A stretch of 64,000 nt of DNA from Marinobacter sp. F4206 (GTDB lineage Bacteria; Pseudomonadota; Gammaproteobacteria; Pseudomonadales; Oleiphilaceae), in NCBI RefSeq assembly GCF_019392195.1, contig NZ_JAHXKI010000002.1, forward strand, positions 310,001-374,000. Direction: 5' to 3'. The notes below the pieces were generated by a model. The model did not search any database. It was given only the letters and a program-made list of their open reading frames with translations, and had not been told where the DNA came from. This document shows, in pieces, positions 11,313-19,477 of the stretch; position 1 is the stretch's first letter; each line of letters opens with the position of its first letter. The position numbers and the translations under genes are program-made.

Positions 11313-11340
11313 ATGTGGGGTTGGCGGTGAGGTTTTCAAC
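11313..11340 (-). promoter_or_regulatory. Sigma32 (heat-shock) type promoter of groESL
   Basis: On the minus strand, GTTGAAA (11334-11340) is followed by a 13-base spacer and CCCCACAT (11313-11320). This is close to the sigma32 consensus CTTGAAA / CCCCATNT with normal spacing. I saw no CIRCE operator next to it, so RpoH-type control is the simplest reading. Confidence 0.8.
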
Positions 11341-11358
11341 GCCCCGAAATGAATTTTT

Positions 11359-11901
11359 TCACTTTTTTTCGATGCGGTCGCGATCGGATTCGGTCTCGTC
11401 CCGGTACTCGCCTTCGATGATGTTGCCATCACTGTCGCGATCAAAGGGACGCTGCCTGCCGAAGGGGTTCTCATGGCTACCGAACGGATCCTGACCAAAC
11501 GGGCTTGGACCACCTCCAGACCGGAAATAAAAGCCCCGGCTCTGGCCAGAAACCACCATCCGCTTGAGGGCCTCTGCCGCCAGCCAGTGGCGGGTACCCG
11601 GGATGAGGCAAAGAAAGCCAATGGTGTCCGTAATAAAGCCCGGAGTCAGCAACAGGGCCCCACCGACCGCCAGGATCAGCCCCTCGGCCACCTCTTTGGC
11701 CGGCAACTCACCGCTGTTGAGGCGCTGATTGGCCTTCAGAAGGGTGGCAAGCCCCTGCTGGCGGAGCAGCCAGGCACCAATCACGGCTGTTAACAGTACC
11801 AGGCCGACGGTGTTCAGCACGCCGATAATGCCCCCGACCTTGATGAGCACCGCCATCTCGGCGATCGGCATGATAATGAAGAGAAACAGAAACACAGACA
11901 T
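11359..11901 (-). CDS. fxsA: FxsA family membrane protein
   Basis: This 180-residue inner-membrane protein resembles FxsA, whose E. coli member is known for suppressing F-exclusion of phage T7 when overproduced. It begins MSVFLFLFIIMPIAEMAVLIKVG and has three or four hydrophobic segments, including LNTVGLVLLTAVIGAWLLRQ and LILAVGGALLLTPGFITD. It ends in a charged tail rich in Gly, Pro and Asp. The start at 11901 is chosen because the family motif begins there; the open frame extends upstream without any family-like residues. Confidence 0.88.
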   Translation of the reverse strand: MSVFLFLFIIMPIAEMAVLIKVGGIIGVLNTVGLVLLTAVIGAWLLRQQGLATLLKANQRLNSGELPAKEVAEGLILAVGGALLLTPGFITDTIGFLCLIPGTRHWLAAEALKRMVVSGQSRGFYFRSGGGPSPFGQDPFGSHENPFGRQRPFDRDSDGNIIEGEYRDETESDRDRIEKK

Positions 11902-12066
11902 CAGGCCCTCACGGTCTGAAAAGGAATTTAGGAAGGTCTGGTATACTCGCAGCCCTTCCGTATTGAACAAGAAGCCACACGACTGGCTCGTTGCGCCCGT
12001 GCCGAATGGCGGGTTAGGGACACACGGCAAACGTAAACCACCTGATAACAGTAGTTAGGGCAAAAC

Positions 12067-12828
12067 ATGAAACTTCAAGATTCCGTAATCGCAATCACCG
12101 GCGGCGGCCAGGGCCTGGGCCGCGCCATGGCCGAATACCTCGCCGCCCGGGGTGCGAAACTCGCGCTCATCGACCTGATGCCGGAGAAGCTCGACGAAGC
12201 CGTTGCCGCCTGCAAGGCCGCGGGTGCAGAGGCGAAAAGCTACGTCTGCAATGTGGCAAAAGAAGAGGACGTGGTACAAACCTTCGCCGCTATTACAAAT
12301 GACTTCGGTCGCCTCAATGGCCTGGTGAACAACGCGGGCATCCTGCGTGATGGGCTGATGGTCAAGGTCAAGGATGGCCAGGTTGAGAAGCGCATGGAGC
12401 TGTCCCAGTGGCAAGCCGTGATTGACGTGAACCTCACCGGCGTTTTCCTGTGCGGTCGAGAAGCGGCAACCCAGATGATCGAGAACGGTGATCAGGGTGT
12501 GATTATCAACATCGCTTCCATTTCCCGCGCTGGCAACATGGGTCAGAGCAACTACTCGGCAGCCAAGGCTGGAGTATCGGCGCTGGTTCCGGTCTGGGCG
12601 AAGGAACTGGCTCGCTATGGCATCCGCTGCATGGGTATTGCACCGGGCTTCGTTGAAACCGAGATGACGGCATCGATGAAGCCGGAAGCGCTGGAGAAGA
12701 TGGCAGCGGGGATTCCGCTCAAGCGTATGGGCAAGCCGGAGGAGATTGCTTCGGCGGCGGCGTTTATTTTTGAGAACGATTATCTGTCGGGGCGGATGAT
12801 TGAGGTTGATGGGGCGCTTCGGCTCTAG
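12067..12828 (+). CDS. Short-chain dehydrogenase/reductase (FabG-like)
   Basis: This 253-residue classical SDR oxidoreductase has the nucleotide-binding motif TGGGQGLG near residue 12, NNAG near residue 90, and the catalytic Ser-Tyr-Lys as ASISRAG then YSAAK. The C-terminal part (PGFVETEMTAS, SGRMIEVDG) matches 3-oxoacyl-ACP reductase-like and hydroxyacyl-CoA dehydrogenase-like members. The substrate cannot be fixed from the sequence. An AGGG ribosome site lies 6 bases before the ATG. It stands alone and is convergent with the atl-ampG-yajQ operon. Confidence 0.88.
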   Translation: MKLQDSVIAITGGGQGLGRAMAEYLAARGAKLALIDLMPEKLDEAVAACKAAGAEAKSYVCNVAKEEDVVQTFAAITNDFGRLNGLVNNAGILRDGLMVKVKDGQVEKRMELSQWQAVIDVNLTGVFLCGREAATQMIENGDQGVIINIASISRAGNMGQSNYSAAKAGVSALVPVWAKELARYGIRCMGIAPGFVETEMTASMKPEALEKMAAGIPLKRMGKPEEIASAAAFIFENDYLSGRMIEVDGALRL

Positions 12829-12869
12829 TCGCCTGCCCGTTTTTACGCAGCCCTCGAGTTTCGGGGGCT

Positions 12870-12962
12870 GGTCATGGGATGGGAGGCCTTTCCTTCTGGA
12901 ACACGAACTCGCTGCGCTCAGACATCTTTGTTCCGGCAGAAAAGGCCTCCCACCCCATGACC
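12870..12962. repeat. Imperfect palindromic element between convergent genes
   Basis: Two 22-bp arms (12870-12891 and 12941-12962) are inverted copies differing at one position. They enclose a centre of 49 bases that itself has an inner inverted pair GGAAC/GTTCC (12898-12902, 12930-12934). The element lies between the convergent SDR gene and atl. The long near-perfect palindrome with a structured centre resembles a REP/MITE-like intergenic repeat that could fold into a large cruciform or RNA hairpin. It has no T-tract, so it is not a classical terminator. No second copy was noticed in this window. Confidence 0.65.
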
Positions 12963-13002
12963 GACGTACCAAATTCTATTCGCTAAAAAAAGAATAAAAG
13001 AG

Positions 13003-13311
13003 TTATGGCAGCCAGCGGAAACGGCGCATTGAGACTCTTCCGCTGATCACTTCTACGCCTTCCTGCTCCAGCAATTCCTTTTGCATTAGAAACGTGGACG
13101 AACCCTCTGGGAAGGCGATCTGGCCGTTGGTGCGGAGTACTCGATACCAGGGCACTGAATGGCCTGCCGGGAGCTTGCCCAGCGCGCGGCCGATGTAACG
13201 GGCCTGGCGTCCTAATCCTGCCATGTCGGCAACTTGGCCATAGCTTGCAACTCTGCCCTTCGGGATCGATAGAACCACCTGCCAGATCTTTTGATCCTTG
13301 GTTGGCTCCAT
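13003..13311 (-). CDS. Alkyltransferase-like protein (MGMT/Ada-type DNA-binding domain without the reactive Cys)
   Basis: This 102-residue protein has the C-terminal DNA-binding fold of O6-methylguanine methyltransferases (YGQVADMAGLGRQARYIGRAL). The normal active site PCHRV is replaced by PWYRV. It therefore has no acceptor cysteine and belongs with the alkyltransferase-like (ATL, YbaZ-like) proteins, which bind O6-alkylguanine lesions and hand them to nucleotide excision repair. It is the last gene of the yajQ-ampG-atl set, 2 bases from the transporter gene. Confidence 0.9.
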   Translation of the reverse strand: MEPTKDQKIWQVVLSIPKGRVASYGQVADMAGLGRQARYIGRALGKLPAGHSVPWYRVLRTNGQIAFPEGSSTFLMQKELLEQEGVEVISGRVSMRRFRWLP

Positions 13312-13313
13312 GC

Positions 13314-14726
13314 TCAGGACTCCTTTGGTACTGCGTTCTCGTCCGGCTCGACCTGTTCGGCCTTTCTTGGTGCCAATGCATCCAGGCGCTCGCCCTGGCG
13401 GATCATGAATAGTGCCAGGAGGATGGCCGGCACGCCCATGACACCCGCCACGAAGAAGAACTGGGCGTAGCCAAAGTCAGCAACCACCATGCCGGAAAAA
13501 CCTCCCAGGAATTTGCCCGGAAGGGTCATCAGAGAGCTGAACAAAGCGTACTGGGTCGCGGTGAAGGAGGCGCTGGTCATGCTGGACAGCCAGGCGATGA
13601 GCGCGACATTGGCGATGCCGCCGCTCAGATTGTCGGCACTGACCACAGCCGCCAGGGTCATGACATTTGGCGGATACTGGGCCAGCAGCACAAACAGGAG
13701 GTTGGTTGCGGCGGTCATCACCGCGCCCAGCAACAGAATCCTGCGAACGCCGTAGCGTACCACCATGACACCGCCGGCAAGAGAGCCGGCAATCGTCATG
13801 AAGAACCCGAAAATTTTGGTGACGTCCGCAACCTGGGTCTTGCTAAAGCCCATGAAATCCAGATAGAAGGGGTTCGCCATCACGCCCATGGCGATGTCCG
13901 AGATCCGGTAGACCGCGACCATCACCAGAATGAGAATCGCAAGCTCCTTATAGCGCCGGAAAAAATCGAGGAAGGGGCCAGCAACGGCGGCGTAGAACCA
14001 ACCGACGAGACGGGCGAGGCGCGGATTAAGGTGGGTACGCGTCGCCGCTTCCTGCTCGATTTTATGGGCGATGTCCTGCGCTGCGGCGAAATGGTTGACC
14101 GCGGGCTCGCGGACGACCAGCACCGTGAGAGCACCAACGCCGACAAGGCTCGCCATCACCTGATAGGACACCTGCCAGGACCAGAACTCCGCCAGGTACA
14201 GGGCGCCGGCGCCGGCAACCAGCAATGCCAGCCGGTATCCGAAGATGTAGGTAGCCGCCAGCGCCGCCTGCAATCGCTCCTCCGCGATTTCGATGCGATA
14301 GGCATCAATGGCTACGTCTTGCGTGGCGGAGGAGAACGCGACCAGCAGCCCGAAAAGCGCCATCATTTCCGGCGCTGTCGTGGCATCGACACCGGCCATC
14401 AGATACAGACCCGTAGCGATACCGGCCTGGGCCAGAATGATCCAGCTGCGGCGTTTGCCCAGTAACCGATCCAGCAGCGGCAGCTTGACCCGGTCTACCA
14501 CCGGCGCCCAGAAGACCTTGATGGAATAGGTGATCCCCAGCCAGCTGAAGAAGCCGATGGTTGCGGTTTCCACGCCCACATCCGCCAGCCGCGCGTTCAG
14601 GGTCGAAAACACCAACAGGAACGGCAGCCCTGCCGAAAACCCGAGAAACAGGAGGGCAATGACCTGCCAGCGAGTGTAGGTGTAGAGCGTGTCCCGGATC
14701 AGGGCGCGGCGGTCGCTGGAAAGAAT
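13314..14726 (-). CDS. AmpG-like MFS transporter, probably starting at ATT
   Basis: This 470-residue major facilitator resembles AmpG muropeptide permeases, which import anhydromuropeptides for cell-wall recycling. It has about 12 membrane segments, with AmpG-like segments such as SIKVFWAPVVDRVKLPLL and SATQDVAIDAYRIE. The shortest ATG/GTG/TTG-initiated reading would begin inside the first helix (VFSTLNARL). The conserved-looking upstream part (TLYTYTRWQVIALLFLGF) is in frame, but its only plausible initiator is an ATT at 14724-14726. That ATT is preceded by a perfect GGAGG at 14734-14738 with a 7-base gap. I therefore place the start there. Substrate assignment is by resemblance. Confidence 0.82.
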   Translation of the reverse strand: MLSSDRRALIRDTLYTYTRWQVIALLFLGFSAGLPFLLVFSTLNARLADVGVETATIGFFSWLGITYSIKVFWAPVVDRVKLPLLDRLLGKRRSWIILAQAGIATGLYLMAGVDATTAPEMMALFGLLVAFSSATQDVAIDAYRIEIAEERLQAALAATYIFGYRLALLVAGAGALYLAEFWSWQVSYQVMASLVGVGALTVLVVREPAVNHFAAAQDIAHKIEQEAATRTHLNPRLARLVGWFYAAVAGPFLDFFRRYKELAILILVMVAVYRISDIAMGVMANPFYLDFMGFSKTQVADVTKIFGFFMTIAGSLAGGVMVVRYGVRRILLLGAVMTAATNLLFVLLAQYPPNVMTLAAVVSADNLSGGIANVALIAWLSSMTSASFTATQYALFSSLMTLPGKFLGGFSGMVVADFGYAQFFFVAGVMGVPAILLALFMIRQGERLDALAPRKAEQVEPDENAVPKES

Positions 14727-14733
14727 GGTCGAG

Positions 14734-14738
14734 CCTCC
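14734..14738 (-). promoter_or_regulatory. Ribosome-binding site that decides an ATT start
   Basis: A GGAGG on the minus strand lies 7 bases before the ATT codon that best explains the N-terminus of the AmpG-like transporter. It sits 3 bases past the yajQ stop codon. Confidence 0.6.
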
Positions 14739-14741
14739 GGG

Positions 14742-15224
14742 TCAGTCGCGAAAGTTATTGAACTGCAGGGGAATGTCCAGCTCCGCCTCGCGCAGCATGG
14801 CAATGGCACCCTGCAGGTCGTCGCGCTTTTTACCGTTTACCCGGACTTTGTCGCCCTGGATACTGGCCTGCACTTTGAGCTTGGCATCCTTGATCATCTT
14901 CACGATCTTCTTCGCCATATCGGTTTCGATACCTTGCTTCAAAACCAGATGCTGCTTTACCAGCTTACCCGCCTTACTCTCGCCATCCTCGCTGATCGCG
15001 CGGCTGTCGACGTTGCGCTTGGCAAAGGCCATCCGAAGGATCTCCATCAGTTGCTCGAGCTGGAAATCCTGCTCGGCGCTGATGGTGATGCCCTTGTCGT
15101 CCTGCTCGATGTCGGCGTCCACATTCTTGAAGTCCCAGCGATTGCCGAGCTCCCTTTTGGCCTGGTCCACCGCGTTGGTGACTTCGTGCATATCAATTTC
15201 AGAAACTATGTCAAAAGAAGGCAT
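14742..15224 (-). CDS. yajQ: YajQ family nucleotide-binding protein
   Basis: This 160-residue YajQ/DUF520 protein begins [23 protein letters not shown] and ends [11 protein letters not shown], both family hallmarks. It has two small alpha-beta domains. Family members bind nucleotides, and a Xanthomonas member has been reported as a c-di-GMP-binding regulator. It is the first gene of the yajQ-ampG-atl set, with about 15 bases to the next start. Whether this one binds c-di-GMP is not visible in the sequence, but the window is rich in c-di-GMP proteins. Confidence 0.95.
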   Translation of the reverse strand: MPSFDIVSEIDMHEVTNAVDQAKRELGNRWDFKNVDADIEQDDKGITISAEQDFQLEQLMEILRMAFAKRNVDSRAISEDGESKAGKLVKQHLVLKQGIETDMAKKIVKMIKDAKLKVQASIQGDKVRVNGKKRDDLQGAIAMLREAELDIPLQFNNFRD

Positions 15225-15375
15225 GGTCGTTATTCTCCGGCAGCCACTGGGGGTATACTGTGGCCTTTATTTATTCCTGAATGTTCAAGGTGCCAAAGCA
15301 TAGCAAGACCCACGCCGGACCGCATCCGGCAAAGGCCGAAGCATTCGACAATGGACTGGTGAGAAGTAGATAACA

Positions 15376-16347
15376 ATGCCAAACCTGGACCTACCCATCC
15401 TCGTAGTAGACGACGCCAAATTCAGCAGTATGGTGGTTGGCCGTACCCTGCGAAATGCCGGATATCGCGACGTACGCATCGTCAACAATGCTCCCGCCGC
15501 ACTTGAGCTGATTGAGCAGCGTCCGGTCAGTGTCCTGATTGCCGACTGGCTGATGCCAGAGATGGATGGCCTGGAGCTCACCGACCAGGTTCGTCAGCAG
15601 GACGAGCAGAACAATCACTACACCTACGTGATTCTGCTCACCGCACGGGAAAGCGTCGAAGCGCTTTCGGAAGCGTTTGACCGGGGCGTGGACGACTTCA
15701 TCTACAAGTCCGACATGACCAAGCAACTGATCCCAAGAATCTTTGCCGCGGATCGCATGGCTGATCGCCAGAACACCCTGCTAAAAGCCAATTCCCTGCT
15801 GATCGAGAACAACCGGGAACTGGAGGCGACCAACATCATCGATCTCGAAACCAGCCTCTGCAACAACAAATATGGCCGCGAACGCCTAGGCAAGATGTTG
15901 CGCCACGCTGAATCCCGCGGTGGCTCATGCGCCTATGTGCTTTGCGGCATCCGCAACTGGCAGGAACTCAAGCGCAAGCACCCGCCGACGGTGATGAGCG
16001 AACTGGCTGTCGGGATCGCTCGCCGTCTCAGCACCCTGATTCGACCGATCGATGCGCTTTGCCGGGTAGGCGACAACCAGTTCGCCATCATTGCCTACTT
16101 TCCCAACAGCGACCACTGCACCACCACCGCTTTTCGGCGGGTGTTCGATGGCATCAACCACAAGGCGCTGAAGACCACGGCAGGCTATATCTCGGTGGAA
16201 GCGGGCATGGTGCTTTGTCGGGCCGATGCCCAGAATGGAACACCCTCGGTGCAGGAAATGGAACGCACCGCCGTTCAGGGGCTGGTGGACGCCTACGAGA
16301 CCCGCCGGTTTGCCGAAACAGCGCCGCAGATCACCGAAGAGGCCTGA
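15376..16347 (+). CDS. Response regulator with degenerate GGDEF-like output domain
   Basis: This 323-residue protein has an N-terminal receiver domain (acidic pair VDDAK at 11-15, phospho-acceptor D57 in LIADWLMPEMDG, conserved T and K in LLTARE and IYKSD). A linker leads to a C-terminal domain with GGDEF-like topology (ETSLCNNKYGRERLGKML; RVGDNQFAIIAYF). The signature is GDNQF in place of GGDEF, so it should not make c-di-GMP. It may bind a nucleotide or act through protein contacts. No histidine kinase gene is adjacent. Confidence 0.85.
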   Translation: MPNLDLPILVVDDAKFSSMVVGRTLRNAGYRDVRIVNNAPAALELIEQRPVSVLIADWLMPEMDGLELTDQVRQQDEQNNHYTYVILLTARESVEALSEAFDRGVDDFIYKSDMTKQLIPRIFAADRMADRQNTLLKANSLLIENNRELEATNIIDLETSLCNNKYGRERLGKMLRHAESRGGSCAYVLCGIRNWQELKRKHPPTVMSELAVGIARRLSTLIRPIDALCRVGDNQFAIIAYFPNSDHCTTTAFRRVFDGINHKALKTTAGYISVEAGMVLCRADAQNGTPSVQEMERTAVQGLVDAYETRRFAETAPQITEEA

Positions 16348-16654
16348 TACGCAGCTGGCCACTTTTCGAACAATCTGTAACAGTGCGACACACATCACAC
16401 ACAGACAGTGCAGAGCGAAAGCCTTATTCTGCAATTGTGGATTTAAGCAGTATCCCCCAGGGCGGAGGAGCCGTGTAGTACCTCCGCCGCCATCTGGGCC
16501 ACTTTACTGAGAGATCCACCGGATTAACGAATTTTTCAGGCACTTTCGTTCTTTCCTTATTTTGGGCCAGCTGATTTAGCTGGCCTTTTTATTTTGTGTT
16601 TCCGAATTCCGGTATACTCGGCTTATAACGACTCCAATAAGCTGTGCTGTAACC
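16348..16654. other. Structured intergenic region, possible small RNA or 3' UTR
   Basis: This 307-base gene-free stretch holds a strong imperfect hairpin at 16456-16498: GGCGGAGG pairs with CCTCCGCC, extended by CCCAG with CTGGG across a 5-base bulge. A weaker AACGAA/TTCGTT hairpin follows, and the stretch ends in the Rho-independent terminator at 16565-16596. The terminator lies 218 bases after the response regulator stop, which is long for a simple 3' UTR. I found no convincing promoter before the hairpin, so a free-standing small RNA is only a possibility. Confidence 0.4.
16565..16596 (+). terminator. Rho-independent terminator
   Basis: GGCCAGCT (16565-16572) pairs with AGCTGGCC (16578-16585) around a 5-base loop and is followed directly by TTTTTATTTTG. 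It closes the + strand transcript from the response regulator or from a small RNA inside the gap, and precedes the AraC-type gene. Confidence 0.88.
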
Positions 16655-17674
16655 ATGAGATCCCTCGGAACTGCCTCTGTCGCCGCCTTGCGCCAATACG
16701 TCCGTGCCGCCGAATCCGCCGGCCTGGACACCACCGCCCTGTTCGACCAGATCGCTCTGCCTATCGACATACTGGCAACGGACGACGGTCGCATCCCGGG
16801 CGAGCAACTTCAGGACTTCATACGTCTGCTGTGCGAGTGTACCGGCAACCCCGTGCTCGGGCTGGAAACCGGCGACTTCGTGCAACCCGGCACCTACAGC
16901 GTTCTCGGTTATATCACCATGAGCTGCGCCACATTGGGCGAGGCCGTGGCCCGGATTGCCCCGTTCGAGAAACTCGTTGGCGACATGGGCACCACCAGCC
17001 TCACCGTCAATGGCGATGAAATCAAACTTACCTGGACCTGCCACTACACCGATCCCGTGGTGCGCCCTCACCTGGTCGACAATGTCTTTGCCTCCTGGGT
17101 GACGTACGCGCGGTGGCTGGCCGACAACCGCACCGCCTCACCCTCCCGGGTCTGCCTGCAGAGGCCATCGCCGGGCCCGGAACTGGAGCAGGCCTACCAG
17201 AAACGCTGGGGCTGCCCTGTCATTTTCGGTGCCGACGAGGACAGCGTTAGCCTGAAGAAGAACCTGCTCGACACCCGGCTGCGACAACCGGACCCACTGC
17301 TGCGCAAAACCCTTGAGGCCCATGCCCTCACCCAGCTTGCCGCCCTGGACACCGACAGCGATCTGACGTCCCGGGTAAAACACAGCATCCAGCAACAACT
17401 GATGCACGGTATCACGCGGCAGGATATGGTGGCGGAAGATCTGCGGATGACCAGTCGCACCTTGCAGCGCAAACTCAGTCAGGAAGGGATGTCGTACCAG
17501 AAACTGCTGGATGAGGTTCGGCTGAAAATGGCCGAGGATTACCTGCTCAACAGCGAGCTGCCGATACCGGATATTGCATTAAGGCTGGGGTACAGTGAAA
17601 CCACGTCGTTTCACCGGAAATTCAAGGCTGTAAAAGGAAAGACGCCCGGAGAGTTCCGGGCGTCCAGAGACTGA
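16655..17674 (+). CDS. AraC family transcriptional regulator
   Basis: This 339-residue protein has an N-terminal sensing domain of the arabinose-binding-like type found in OruR/ArgR-like AraC regulators (QLQDFIRLLCECTGNPVLGLETG). The C-terminal double helix-turn-helix domain occupies about residues 235-335 (VAEDLRMTSRTLQRKLSQEG and DIALRLGYSETTSFHRKFKAV). It should be a DNA-binding transcription factor; the effector is unknown. A plausible -10 (TATACT) lies about 40 bases upstream. The 3' end of the gene contains the terminator of the convergent argG. Confidence 0.9.
   Translation: MRSLGTASVAALRQYVRAAESAGLDTTALFDQIALPIDILATDDGRIPGEQLQDFIRLLCECTGNPVLGLETGDFVQPGTYSVLGYITMSCATLGEAVARIAPFEKLVGDMGTTSLTVNGDEIKLTWTCHYTDPVVRPHLVDNVFASWVTYARWLADNRTASPSRVCLQRPSPGPELEQAYQKRWGCPVIFGADEDSVSLKKNLLDTRLRQPDPLLRKTLEAHALTQLAALDTDSDLTSRVKHSIQQQLMHGITRQDMVAEDLRMTSRTLQRKLSQEGMSYQKLLDEVRLKMAEDYLLNSELPIPDIALRLGYSETTSFHRKFKAVKGKTPGEFRASRD
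17632..17664 (-). terminator. argG terminator embedded in the 3' end of the AraC gene
   Basis: A perfect 9-bp stem, GACGCCCGG (17641-17649) with CCGGGCGTC (17656-17664), has a 6-base loop. On the minus strand it is followed by TTTCCTTTT. It lies inside the last codons of the convergent AraC-type gene, so the same bases code for protein and end argG transcription. Confidence 0.75.
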
Positions 17675-17676
17675 CC

Positions 17677-18888
17677 TCAGAGCGCGCGGCCCTTGCCAGC
17701 AGCAATACGCAGACGCAGCGCGTTCAGCTTGATAAAGCCTTCCGCGTCTTTCTGATCGTAGGCACCCTGATCTTCCTCGAAGGTTGCGATCTTCTCGTCA
17801 AACAGGGAATCGTCGGATTTACGACCGGCAACGTCGACATTGCCCTTGTAGAGCTTGAGGCGAACAGTGCCGTTCACATACTCCTGAGTCTGGTCAATCA
17901 GTGCCTGCAGTGCTTCACGCTCCGGGGACCACCAGTAACCGTTGTAGATCACCTCGGCGTACCGCGGCATGATGCTGTCTTTCAGGTGGGCCACTTCGCG
18001 GTCCAGGGTAATGGACTCAATCGCACGGTGGGCCCGCAGCATGATCGTTCCGCCCGGCGTCTCGTAGCAGCCACGGGACTTCATACCGACATAGCGGTTC
18101 TCGACGATGTCCAGGCGACCAATGCCGTTCGCACCCGCCAGCTTGTTCAGGGTTTCCAGAACCACATGCGGCTTCATTTCCTGACCGTCAATGGCAACGA
18201 TGTCGCCTTTCTTGTAAGTCAGTTCAACATAGGTCGGCGTATCCGGGGCCGCTTCCGGAGACACGCTCCAGCGCCACATATCTTCCTCGGCTTCCGCCCA
18301 GGGATCTTCCAGGTTGATGCCTTCGTAGGATATGTGCAGCAGGTTGGCATCCATGGAGTACGGGCTCTTGCCCTTCTTCTTCTCCACCGGAATGTTGCGC
18401 TCGTCGCAGTAGGCCAGCAGCTTCTCGCGGGAATTCAGATCCCACTCGCGCCAGGGCGCAATCACCTTCACGCCAGGTTTGAGGGCGTAGGCACCCAGCT
18501 CAAACCGGACCTGATCGTTACCCTTGCCGGTCGCGCCGTGGGAGATGGCGTCAGCGCCGGTCTCGTTGGCGATTTCAATCAGACGACGGGAGATCAGCGG
18601 GCGGGCAATGGAGGTACCCAGCAGGTACTCGCCCTCGTAGATGGTGTTCGCGCGAAACATCGGGAACACATAATCGCGCACAAACTCCTCGCGCAGATCC
18701 TCGATGTAGATTTCCTTGACCCCCAGCGCCTCGGCTTTCGCCCGCGCCGGTTCCACTTCCTCGCCCTGGCCGATGTCGGCGGTGAAAGTCACCACCTCAC
18801 AGTTGTAGGTATCCTGCAACCACCGAACGATCACGGAAGTATCCAGGCCACCGGAATAGGCCAGCACCACCTTTTTGATATCAGACAT
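17677..18888 (-). CDS. argG: Argininosuccinate synthase
   Basis: This 403-residue enzyme joins citrulline and aspartate with ATP to form argininosuccinate in arginine biosynthesis. The N-terminal ATP-pyrophosphatase motif YSGGLDTSV is at residues 10-18, and [15 protein letters not shown] and [17 protein letters not shown] are typical family segments. The length matches the family. The gene stands alone, convergent with the AraC-type gene at a distance of 2 bases. Confidence 0.98.
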   Translation of the reverse strand: MSDIKKVVLAYSGGLDTSVIVRWLQDTYNCEVVTFTADIGQGEEVEPARAKAEALGVKEIYIEDLREEFVRDYVFPMFRANTIYEGEYLLGTSIARPLISRRLIEIANETGADAISHGATGKGNDQVRFELGAYALKPGVKVIAPWREWDLNSREKLLAYCDERNIPVEKKKGKSPYSMDANLLHISYEGINLEDPWAEAEEDMWRWSVSPEAAPDTPTYVELTYKKGDIVAIDGQEMKPHVVLETLNKLAGANGIGRLDIVENRYVGMKSRGCYETPGGTIMLRAHRAIESITLDREVAHLKDSIMPRYAEVIYNGYWWSPEREALQALIDQTQEYVNGTVRLKLYKGNVDVAGRKSDDSLFDEKIATFEEDQGAYDQKDAEGFIKLNALRLRIAAGKGRAL

Positions 18889-18997
18889 GCCCTTGCTCCA
18901 GACTGAACAGAATGGATGTATCGAAAATAAGGCGCATATTGTACGGGAGAGCGGGGGGAATGGCTATTGGGCCAAAGGCATGAGGGTGCGATAGCCG

Positions 18998-19021
18998 AAT
19001 CGGGCCGGAACAGGCCCGATT
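18998..19021 (-). terminator. Hairpin downstream of fliS, possible terminator
   Basis: A perfect 9-bp stem AATCGGGCC/GGCCCGATT has a 6-base loop and lies about 30 bases after the fliS stop. No T-tract follows on the minus strand, so it may be a weak terminator or an mRNA 3' stabiliser. Confidence 0.4.
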
Positions 19022-19051
19022 TGGTCAGAAGAGGCGAGAAGCTCGACCGGT

Positions 19052-19450
19052 TCAACCGGCCTGCTGCTGAGCAACAACCTCCTCACGGATACCATCCCAA
19101 CCTTCCTTGATGGAGCGCAGCAAACCTGCAACCTCATCAAGCCGGTTGATGTCATTGCGGGCGTTAGCTTCCCACAGCGCGCGTTCCATGTACTCATAGA
19201 GGGCATCAAGACGTTCCGAGAGATCACCGCCCTGCTCTTTATCCAGGAACCCGCGGAGAGCCGCCACAATGTCAATTGCCTTCAGAATCAGCTTGCCTTT
19301 GCCATCGAAATTTCGTGCCTGAAGCTGTGCCTTGGCCATGTTTATACGCTCAATAGCACCCTGATACAGGAGCTGAATCAGTTTATGCGGATCGGCGTCT
19401 GTGATGCTGGTCTGGGTATTAATACGTTGGTATTGCTGAAGACCGTTCAT
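19052..19450 (-). CDS. fliS: Flagellar export chaperone FliS
   Basis: This 132-residue, mostly helical chaperone binds the C-terminus of flagellin in the cytoplasm and prevents early polymerisation. Family features are the N-terminal YQRINTQTSITDADPHKLI and QLLYQGAIERINMAK. It lies 27 bases after fliD and is probably co-transcribed with it. Together with flaG and the flagellins it forms the filament gene cluster. Confidence 0.96.
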   Translation of the reverse strand: MNGLQQYQRINTQTSITDADPHKLIQLLYQGAIERINMAKAQLQARNFDGKGKLILKAIDIVAALRGFLDKEQGGDLSERLDALYEYMERALWEANARNDINRLDEVAGLLRSIKEGWDGIREEVVAQQQAG

Positions 19451-19477
19451 AAGTAACCTCTTCGAGTTCAGCGCCGT

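Noticed and set aside
12055-12972. Long open frame (305 codons) antisense to the SDR gene
   Set aside because: The + strand encodes a textbook SDR; the antisense product is His/Arg-rich with no family motifs.
18889-19051. tRNA or small gene between argG and fliS
   Set aside because: No cloverleaf-compatible arms and no start codon with a ribosome site; only the fliS 3' hairpin and a possible argG -10 (TACAAT) are seen.
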